From: Pirellulaceae bacterium
Lineage (GTDB): Bacteria > Planctomycetota > Planctomycetia > Pirellulales > Pirellulaceae
Reading direction: 5' to 3'
Assembly (NCBI GenBank): GCA_016784735.1
Contig: JADHUC010000084.1
Span: 1-39,036 of the forward strand
DNA length: 39,036 nucleotides
The first letter of the stretch is position 1. Each line of letters starts with the position of its first letter. Of this stretch, positions 26,218-32,523 are shown in pieces. The notes beneath the pieces are model-generated. The model did no database searches, was not told where the DNA came from, and worked only from the letters and a program-made list of their open reading frames with translations. A program made the position numbers and the translations under genes.

Positions 26218-26942
26218 GATGTCCTGGTCAAGACCGTAGATTTTGGACCGAAGAGTCGGTTTTCGATGTGCCGTGCCCAGAGTGTGGAGCGGCGGTGGAG
26301 TTCTTCAAGGATGAAACATCGGGACGCTGTACAAAGTGCGGTCACCGGTTCCGAAATCCGGGAATCGACTTCGGCTGCGCAACATGGTGCTCGCTGGCCG
26401 AGCAGTGTTTGGGGTTCGTACCGGAAGGCGACTCGGCACCAAAATCGACCGAGGGAGCATTGGCCGGTCGACTAATTCAACAAATTGGCGTGGCGCTCAA
26501 GGATGCCCCGACGCGGATGATCTCGGCTCTGAAGGCATTCCATCACGCCAAGGAACTGGTCGCCAAAGAAGGTGGCGCCCCGCGCATCGCACTTGCGGCG
26601 TCGCTGCTGCTGGAAGTCGCCGCTCCGTCCGGAGCCGAACCGGGCGTTGTGGATGAGCTGAACCTACAGAAAGTGAAGCTGATGCTCCAGGAAGTTGGGG
26701 CTGATGAACAGACGATCAAAGGCGTGTGCGAGATCATTGGGTGCCGCCAAACGGGCAAAGAGCATGACTCGATCGAATTCACCATCGTGTGCGACGCCGA
26801 TCGGCTGGCCCGCCTCACAACGGACTACTCGCCCGACGAACACGGCAAGCTGGAAACCGTAATCCAGAATCAGCTAATCACCGACACGGCAAAACAAAGG
26901 GCCCGCAGTTGGTGCCGGGCCGTGGACGCGGGAAACGACTAG
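26214..26942 (+). CDS. Zinc-ribbon protein with degenerate HD-like domain
   Basis: This 242-aa protein starts with a cysteine-rich module: two CPEC/CTKC-type pairs (C21, C24, C39, C42), as in a zinc ribbon, followed by C55, C59 and C65 (GCATWCSLAEQC), which could bind a further metal or Fe-S cluster. From about residue 90 the helical pattern (FHHAKELVAKEGGAPRIALA) and the later CDADRLARL resemble an HD-type phosphohydrolase, but the His-Asp pair is replaced (LLLEV), so catalysis is doubtful. It overlaps folC by 4 bp and precedes a DUF3786 gene. I recall similar zinc-ribbon/HD proteins in anaerobes, but cannot name a function. A role in metal or cofactor delivery to CODH/ACS or formate dehydrogenase is only a guess from context. 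Confidence 0.75.
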   Translation: MRCPGQDRRFWTEESVFDVPCPECGAAVEFFKDETSGRCTKCGHRFRNPGIDFGCATWCSLAEQCLGFVPEGDSAPKSTEGALAGRLIQQIGVALKDAPTRMISALKAFHHAKELVAKEGGAPRIALAASLLLEVAAPSGAEPGVVDELNLQKVKLMLQEVGADEQTIKGVCEIIGCRQTGKEHDSIEFTIVCDADRLARLTTDYSPDEHGKLETVIQNQLITDTAKQRARSWCRAVDAGND

Positions 26943-26949
26943 AGCCATC

Positions 26950-27007
26950 GTGGGGCACGTTTCCAACGTGCCAGCAACCAAACAGGCACGTTGGAAACGT
27001 GCCCCAC
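26950..27007. repeat. Inverted repeat, GTGGGGCACGTT family (copy 2)
   Basis: Perfect 23-bp arms lie at 26950-26972 and 26985-27007, with a 12-nt loop. The sequence is nearly identical to the copy at 13581-13650. An ATG-like start inside it opens a frame beginning MGHVSNVPA that runs into the next gene; this is most likely an artefact of the repeat. Confidence 0.88.
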
Positions 27008-27033
27008 GTGCTAAACGCAATACGGGACAGAAC

Positions 27034-27675
27034 ATGAACAGCACAGGCGAAGGCACGGCGGGTTTCGGCGTTCCGCCGCGACAGAAGAACCTCGATCGAG
27101 CTACGGAACTCGGGTTTGAAGCTCTGGCTAGTCAGCACGACGAGCAGTTGACGTGGCTGGGCGTCGAGCGGTCGGGGGACGTGCTGCGAGTCCCGGTTTT
27201 GAACGACACGTTAGATGTGAATCTGTCGACACAAAAAGTGGCCACGACGGACGGCGTGGAAATCGGCCCGCATTGGCGAATCCTCGTGTTGCACTACCTG
27301 GCGATCAGCGGGCGTCCGGATCGCCTGGCCCCCGACATCACATTCGCAGACCTGCAAACGGCGCGGTCCTACAACAAGGTCTACGAAGGGCGCACGGTCG
27401 GTCGGTTGTGCGGGACCGTTGGCCGGACCGAGAGCGGACTGCGCGATGCGGCCGCTGCGATTGGCGGACACGCGGCCCTGGGCGGCGACGTGGCGTTCGA
27501 TTTCGACGTGTTCGCCCGTTTGACTATGCGTCTGGTCTGGTACGCAGCCGACGAGGAGTTCCCGCCGTCGGCCACGATCCTACTGCCCAGCAACATGGAA
27601 GACTACTTCTGCGCCGAGGACACCGTGGTGCTTTCCGAACGCCTGGTATCACGCCTGTGCGGGCGGCCGTTCTGA
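27034..27675 (+). CDS. DUF3786 family protein
   Basis: This 213-aa protein matches, from memory, the DUF3786 pattern. It has an N-terminal helix (ATELGFEALASQHDEQLTW), a central segment with a short beta strand (LRVPVLNDTLDVNL), then HWRILVLHYLAISGRP, followed by the C-terminal signature DEEFPPSATILLPSN and EDTVVLSERLVSRL. No catalytic residues are known to me. The longer frame from 26950 runs through the inverted repeat, so the ATG at 27034 is preferred. It lies between the zinc-ribbon/HD gene and the tungstate transporter, all on the plus strand and divergent from the acs cluster. DUF3786 proteins occur mainly in anaerobes, as I recall, so an accessory role in one-carbon metabolism is plausible. 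Confidence 0.78.
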   Translation: MNSTGEGTAGFGVPPRQKNLDRATELGFEALASQHDEQLTWLGVERSGDVLRVPVLNDTLDVNLSTQKVATTDGVEIGPHWRILVLHYLAISGRPDRLAPDITFADLQTARSYNKVYEGRTVGRLCGTVGRTESGLRDAAAAIGGHAALGGDVAFDFDVFARLTMRLVWYAADEEFPPSATILLPSNMEDYFCAEDTVVLSERLVSRLCGRPF

Positions 27676-27868
27676 AGCGGCGTGCAGTTGCGTTGGCCTT
27701 GCCTGGGCTGGGGTCTAATTCGTCGCATAACGTAATAGGTGGGATGCAGCGCGGCGGTAGCGGAATAGCCTCAAATCGCATCGCCGTGCCATCCGCTAGC
27801 GGTCTCCATAAATGATCGCTATAGTGGCAGTTCAGTATTGGCGTTTTGGCTTACAGGTTTACGGGCGA

Positions 27869-28807
27869 ATGAAACCTATCAGAAGTGGCATCATGTGGAG
27901 TCCCTTTCGGATGTTGATGCGCTTTGCATGTGGTGCACACCTGTTGGTTGCCCTGTTCCTGCTTGCGGGATGCGGTGAGCCGACTCATCGCGTGTCGCCG
28001 AAAGAACCCAGTGACGTCAGCGCGAAGACCGACCGCGAGAGTAATTCGTCGGGTCCTTCGGTGCTGCGCTTGGCGACGACGACCAGCACACGCGATTCGG
28101 GACTGCTCGATGCGCTCGTGCCCGTGTTTGAGAAGGCCAGTGCGTGCCGCGTGGACGTGATCGCGGTCGGGACGGGAGCGGCTTTGAAGCTGGGCGAGTC
28201 CGGCGACGTAGACGCCGTGCTCGTCCATGCCCGATCTGCCGAGGAGGCATTCATGAACGCTGGGCATGGGATTCGCCATGAACCGGTGATGCACAATTTT
28301 TTCCTCATCGCCGGGCCAGCCGATGACCCGGCCAGGGCGCGCGGACGCGATGCGGCGGCGGCCTTAAAGAAGATCGCCGCAGGAGAACATCGTTTCGTGT
28401 CACGCGGTGACGACAGCGGGACCCACAAACGTGAACGCTCGTTGTGGAAGACGGCTGGGGGTCAGCCGGAGTGGGAAGGCTACGTCGAGAGCGGTCAGGG
28501 TATGGGACCGTCGCTCGTCATGGCTGATGAGATGAACGCCTACGTGTTGACCGATGAAGGCACGTGGCTGAAACAGAGCGGCAAGTTCCGCCTTGTTCCG
28601 CTGGTAACGGAAGCGGCCGGGCTTCGCAATCCTTACTCCGTGATGGTCGTCAACCCGGACAAGCATCCGTCGATCAATTCGAAGCTCGCCGGGGCGTTCG
28701 TTGATTTCCTGATTTCCGCGCAGGGACAGCAGTTGATCGCCGAGTATCGGATCAACGGGCAGGTGCTGTTTTACGAGGATCGGTTAGAGAAGGAATCGTC
28801 CGAGTGA
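27869..28807 (+). CDS. tupA: Tungstate ABC transporter, substrate-binding lipoprotein
   Basis: This protein (312 aa from the ATG at 27869) has a lipoprotein signal ending in the lipobox LLAGC. The mature part opens with the TupA oxyanion motif LATTTSTRDSGLLDALVPVF, and further TupA stretches follow: VGTGAALKLGESGDVDAVLVHA, split here by a Gly-rich turn, and FVSRGDDSGTHKRE. These distinguish TupA from molybdate ModA. Start choice is uncertain: ATGs at 27893 and 27911 also leave a usable signal, and no strong ribosome binding site is present. It overlaps tupB by 4 bp (GTGA). Tungstate uptake fits the formate dehydrogenase encoded 2.4 kb away. Confidence 0.92.
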   Translation: MKPIRSGIMWSPFRMLMRFACGAHLLVALFLLAGCGEPTHRVSPKEPSDVSAKTDRESNSSGPSVLRLATTTSTRDSGLLDALVPVFEKASACRVDVIAVGTGAALKLGESGDVDAVLVHARSAEEAFMNAGHGIRHEPVMHNFFLIAGPADDPARARGRDAAAALKKIAAGEHRFVSRGDDSGTHKRERSLWKTAGGQPEWEGYVESGQGMGPSLVMADEMNAYVLTDEGTWLKQSGKFRLVPLVTEAAGLRNPYSVMVVNPDKHPSINSKLAGAFVDFLISAQGQQLIAEYRINGQVLFYEDRLEKESSE

Positions 28808-29502
28808 TTCGTGAGGGAATCCTTGACGCGCTGACGCTCCTTTGGCACCGTGACGCTTCAGTAATGGACGCGGCGATCCGGAGTGTGTGGGTCTCGGCGC
28901 TGGCGGTGTCTGCGGCGTCATTCGCGGGCATCGGAACTGGCCTGCTGCTGGCTCGCAAGGCAATTCCCGGTCGGTCGCTGCTGGTAGTGCTGTTCCGCGT
29001 TGGGATGGCGATGCCGACTGTCCTAATCGGGCTTTTGTGCTATGCGGTGCTGTCACGGCGAGGGCCATTGGGCGGCTTCGAGCTGCTTTACACGACGTGG
29101 GCGATCGTGATCGGTGAATTCTTCCTTGCCCTGCCGATCGTGACGACTTGGACACACGGAGCCATCCGGCGGCTCGACCCACGTGTCTCAGAAACCGCCC
29201 GCACACTGGGAGCAGGACCGGTCCAGCGAGCAATCACTTATCTGCGCGAAACTCGGCTGGCGATCGCCTTGGCGGTACTGACAGCATTTGCCCGCTGCTT
29301 CACGGAGTTGGGTATCGCCATGATGGTCGGCGGGAACATCTGCGGCCGGACACGCACACTGACGACGGCGACGGCCCTCGAAACGGCTCGCGGCGAATTT
29401 GCCCGCGGCGTCGCAATGAGCCTCATTCTGCTGCTGATCGCGTTGCTTGTGACCGTGGCCGTCGCTTCGCTCAGCCGTGCGGATCGGGAGACAATGACGT
29501 GA
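28804..29502 (+). CDS. tupB: Tungstate ABC transporter, permease
   Basis: This 232-aa inner-membrane permease has five hydrophobic segments (about residues 20-46, 58-80, 97-117, 153-177 and 202-224). It carries an EAA-type loop for contact with the ATPase (ETARTLGAGPVQRAITYLRE). It starts with GTG, overlapping the tupA stop as GTGA, and its own stop overlaps the tupC start in the same way, so the three subunits are co-translated. Family and length fit TupB/WtpB-like permeases; the TupA neighbour sets the substrate. Confidence 0.92.
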   Translation: MIREGILDALTLLWHRDASVMDAAIRSVWVSALAVSAASFAGIGTGLLLARKAIPGRSLLVVLFRVGMAMPTVLIGLLCYAVLSRRGPLGGFELLYTTWAIVIGEFFLALPIVTTWTHGAIRRLDPRVSETARTLGAGPVQRAITYLRETRLAIALAVLTAFARCFTELGIAMMVGGNICGRTRTLTTATALETARGEFARGVAMSLILLLIALLVTVAVASLSRADRETMT

Positions 29503-30125
29503 TCTCCGATTTCGTGACTTCAGGCACGACGACCGATCCCGTCATCAGCGCTGGCAATCTCTCCGTCTCCAAAGGCAACCACGTTATCTGCCGTTTGGCT
29601 GACTTCACCGTGTTTCCCGGTGAACGACTCGGCATCGGCGGTGCGAATGGCAGCGGAAAATCGACGCTGCTTCGCGTGCTAGGCGGACTCGAACGGGACT
29701 TCACCGGCACCTGCCGGATCGACATTCCGCCATGCGACCGAGTGTTCGTCCATCAGACGCCGTACCTGTTGCGCGGCACGGTCCTGCACAACGTGGCCTA
29801 CGGTCTGGCGGCCCGATCGGTAAAGCGTTCAGCGCGTCGGCGGATCGCCCTCGACTGGTTGGCGCGACTGGGCATCGCTGATCTTGCTGACCGCCGTGTG
29901 GACAGCCTCTCCGGCGGGGAGGGCCGCCGGGTCGCCCTGGCCCGCGCGTGCGTGTTACGTCCGAAACTGCTGCTTCTGGACGAACCGTTGGCCGACCTCG
30001 ACGAATCTGGTGCCGGCTGTGTCCGGGAAGCACTCGCGGAACTCTCCGATGCGACAGTCCTCATTGCCTCGCCGATACCGCTTCCAGACGGTTTGGTCGC
30101 TCGGTGGGTGGAACTGGGCTGCTAA
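29499..30125 (+). CDS. tupC: Tungstate ABC transporter, ATPase (H-loop altered)
   Basis: This 208-aa ABC ATPase starts at GTG 29499, which overlaps the tupB stop. Walker A (GANGSGKST), Q-loop (FVHQTPYLL), signature (LSGGEGRRVALARA) and Walker B with D-loop (LLLLDEPLADLD) are all intact. After Walker B, where family members carry the switch histidine (usually VTHD), this protein reads TVLIASPIPLPDG, with no His, and it ends about 15 residues later. The C-terminus is therefore shorter than usual. Sequencing error is possible, but the reading frame continues cleanly to a stop. It either works with an altered switch or is partly impaired. Confidence 0.88.
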   Translation: MISDFVTSGTTTDPVISAGNLSVSKGNHVICRLADFTVFPGERLGIGGANGSGKSTLLRVLGGLERDFTGTCRIDIPPCDRVFVHQTPYLLRGTVLHNVAYGLAARSVKRSARRRIALDWLARLGIADLADRRVDSLSGGEGRRVALARACVLRPKLLLLDEPLADLDESGAGCVREALAELSDATVLIASPIPLPDGLVARWVELGC

Positions 30126-30143
30126 CCGCACTGTAAAGGATAG

Positions 30144-30271
<128 letters not shown>

Positions 30272-30294
30272 GTAGTAGTCGAGTCTATTAACGG

Positions 30295-31296
30295 TCAATT
30301 GATGGTGGTGATTTCCCCTCCGTTTCGCGTACACAGCGCACGAAACATCGGCAAACCGATATCGTCAGTAATGACTCGAGTCGAAGCGTCCATCAGCAGA
30401 AAGTTGCAGCCGGCCGGATGCGGACCGTGAAAGGATGATGGGCTGCTGGTCGGACCGTTGGGCACTCCTGAGCGTGCATGTACGAGGATTGCTGTAATCG
30501 GCGGACGCCATTTATAACAGGGTGGATCGGCTGGAGGGTTATACTGAGGATGGGGGGCGCTCGACTGATTGTAAACGACGTTCTGCCGAGGAACGACGCC
30601 AACCCACGTGCTTTCCGCGATCCGGCTCATCCGTTCTCCGATACCGATGGTGTGTGACAAGCCATCGGTAATGTCTGACGACCGAATGCGGCTGTTTCGA
30701 TGAAACACACCGTTAAACGGCTGCCGCTCGTATGCCCCATAGTTCGGATCGACGCTGTTCCCACCTCCGAGGGAACCCACATAGCTGCAAACGGCGGCAT
30801 CGGTAAGCATGGTCGGAGAATTGGTCTTCATCGGTGGGCTTCCGCAAGTGGTCACTTGGATCAGCCGTCCACTGGTGTCGCTGGGACAGAGAAAGAGTTC
30901 AACGGACGTCCGACGGGCTTCGGCGTTCTCCGCCGCAGTGATCGGCAGATTGAAGTTGATGCGGTCGTGCAGGTTTTCCTGTTCGAGGTAGGGCAGCAAC
31001 AGGGCGAAGAAACTCCACCCGGGTCCTCGTTCATCCGGGAAACTGCGAGTGTTGCCCGTCTGGTAACGCCAGTTGGGATCAGCCAATGTCGAGATGAAGC
31101 CGGAAGGGAAAGTCCTGTGACTGCTATGGTAACTGTGCAGTGCCGCCCCCATCTGTTTCAGGTTGTTCAGGCATTTGGTGCGGCGGGCCGTTTCGCGAGC
31201 TTGCTGTACGGCTGGAAGGATAAGAGCGACAAGAACTCCAATGATCGCAATGACCACCAGCAATTCGATCAAGGTGAAACCGTGACGGCGATTCAT
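30295..31296 (-). CDS. DUF1559 family protein with prepilin-type N-terminus
   Basis: The protein has 333 aa from the ATG at 31296; an in-frame TTG at 31314 is a weaker start. The leader MNRRHG precedes the type IV prepilin cleavage and methylation motif GFTLIELLVVIAIIGVLVAL, then the helix LPAVQQARETARRTKCLNNL, which typifies DUF1559 proteins. These are massively expanded in planctomycetes and are processed like pseudopilins. The rest is a large beta-rich domain with SDITDGLSHTIGIGERM and the end FLLMDASTRVITDDIG. Function is unknown; it may build extracellular fibres or take part in macromolecule uptake. It is not linked in function to the neighbouring tup or fdh genes. It is a strong lineage marker. 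Confidence 0.93.
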   Translation of the reverse strand: MNRRHGFTLIELLVVIAIIGVLVALILPAVQQARETARRTKCLNNLKQMGAALHSYHSSHRTFPSGFISTLADPNWRYQTGNTRSFPDERGPGWSFFALLLPYLEQENLHDRINFNLPITAAENAEARRTSVELFLCPSDTSGRLIQVTTCGSPPMKTNSPTMLTDAAVCSYVGSLGGGNSVDPNYGAYERQPFNGVFHRNSRIRSSDITDGLSHTIGIGERMSRIAESTWVGVVPRQNVVYNQSSAPHPQYNPPADPPCYKWRPPITAILVHARSGVPNGPTSSPSSFHGPHPAGCNFLLMDASTRVITDDIGLPMFRALCTRNGGEITTIN

Positions 31297-31335
31297 GAGA
31301 GTGCGTGTTCCCAAAGAGGTTCAACACCGCTGATT

Positions 31336-31361
31336 GCAAATGGCACCACCGTGCCATTTGC
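31336..31361. repeat. Perfect 11-bp hairpin upstream of the DUF1559 gene
   Basis: GCAAATGGCAC at 31336-31346 and GTGCCATTTGC at 31351-31361 are exact complements around the loop CACC. It lies 40 bp upstream of the DUF1559 start on the minus strand, so it may fall in the 5' leader or act as an operator. No other copy is seen in the window. Confidence 0.6.
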
Positions 31362-31497
31362 TGCCGATTGTACCACGGTAATGAACAGGGTCAAGCGACC
31401 CGCATTTGCCGTTTGCCGAGACGCTGTCGTGAGTCCTGATTAAGCACTTGAGAGTAGCTTGCACACGAAATGTGGTGTGACGCAAACCGGCATTCTG

Positions 31498-31506
31498 TGA
31501 TATAAT
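31498..31506 (+). promoter_or_regulatory. Extended -10 promoter, possible leaderless start
   Basis: TGATATAAT (TGn plus a consensus TATAAT at 31501-31506) lies only 6 bp before the ATG at 31513. Transcription would begin about at the ATG itself, giving a leaderless mRNA. No -35 at the usual distance is convincing, as expected for extended -10 promoters. Confidence 0.45.
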
Positions 31507-31512
31507 TCCCGT

Positions 31513-31758
31513 ATGGCCGAATACCCATCGAATTCGATCAAAACGGCGCCCGCCGACGCGGACATTCCTCCCGATTGGCTGGAGGATTTCGAAGCCGCCG
31601 CACGCCGCAGTCTGGAAACCCGTTTTCGCTACGCATTCATTCGCACATACAAGCCGGTGCTTGACGATGAACCGTTCCGAGCGTTCGACACGACGGCCGA
31701 CTACCGGCGTTGGTGCGAGGAAAATCTACCGGACTGGTTAGGGTATGGGCGCGTTTGA
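31513..31758 (+). CDS. Conserved small protein, function unknown
   Basis: This 81-aa soluble protein has no signal peptide or membrane segment. It has a helical middle (WLEDFEAAARRSLETRFRY) and a C-terminal end YRRWCEENLPDWLGYGRV that looks conserved-protein-like rather than random. I recall similar small proteins in cyanobacteria and planctomycetes but no function. It converges with the DUF4058 gene, with ends 9 bp apart. No ribosome binding site precedes the ATG; see the extended -10 immediately upstream. Confidence 0.55.
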   Translation: MAEYPSNSIKTAPADADIPPDWLEDFEAAARRSLETRFRYAFIRTYKPVLDDEPFRAFDTTADYRRWCEENLPDWLGYGRV

Positions 31759-31767
31759 TCTGCCCGA

Positions 31768-32424
31768 CTATGGTCCCAGTTCCTCCTGCCAACGCTTCGG
31801 CACAGCCTCGAAGGCGTCCTGATAGGACGCTTCCAAAGGGACGAGGATATAGTGATCCGGAGCCAGGAACAGTGGCATGTCCGGCAACGTGCCACCAGTC
31901 GCGACCGGCTCAACATAAGCCTTCTTGACTTCGCCGGCGGGATACGCAACCAGCGTCAACGGTTCCTCCCGCGGAAGCTCGAAGCCGCCCTCCGTGATCT
32001 CCGACCAGATGGCACCGTGGACACCCTGGGGATCGCGCGGACCTGGTGGGAATAGGTCGACAACGAGCAGATGGACACCCGCGTCCAGTAGTTCCAACGC
32101 TTTTGCGACAAACGATCGCAAGGCGTTCTGGGTTGTCTTATTGGCGGGCGAGACGATTTCGAGTATCGCCGCAACTCGATCGCTGCTCGCGTGGCGGATG
32201 ACGATTCGACTGCGTTTGTCCGCGTACCGCTCGATCTCAGTGGTTGCGGTGAAACGGTCGGTCAAGAAGACGGGCCCGAAGCCAAGGACGGCCCGCTCGG
32301 CCAAAGCATAGTAGTCTCCAGGCAGCAGCCCAGTGTTCAAAGCACGTTTGAGTGCGGAAACCCACTCGTGGTGGAAATCGTGGAAGATCCCCGCGCCTAC
32401 TCGGGTCCAATCGTGAATCGGCAT
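31768..32424 (-). CDS. DUF4058 family protein
   Basis: This 218-aa protein starts at MPIHDWTRVGAGIFHDFHHE, the hallmark N-terminus of DUF4058 proteins; an in-frame start 63 bp further upstream adds only a non-conserved tail. The middle contains AAILEIVSPANKTTQNALRSF, with a conserved E...K spacing that recalls nuclease-like or Uma2-like folds, and VDLFPPGPRDPQGVHGAIW. The family is common in planctomycetes and cyanobacteria, and its function is unknown. GAGG and GGAG stretches just before the ATG support the start. There is no functional link to the formate dehydrogenase operon that ends 100 bp away. Confidence 0.9.
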   Translation of the reverse strand: MPIHDWTRVGAGIFHDFHHEWVSALKRALNTGLLPGDYYALAERAVLGFGPVFLTDRFTATTEIERYADKRSRIVIRHASSDRVAAILEIVSPANKTTQNALRSFVAKALELLDAGVHLLVVDLFPPGPRDPQGVHGAIWSEITEGGFELPREEPLTLVAYPAGEVKKAYVEPVATGGTLPDMPLFLAPDHYILVPLEASYQDAFEAVPKRWQEELGP

Positions 32425-32523
32425 GGCTCCGACCTCTGATCTGAAAGGCGGAGAGCTGACACCCGCTATTGTACAGGCCCCAAGCACGATTGTGAATCTT
32501 CGAAGCCGTCAAGTGAAACACGG

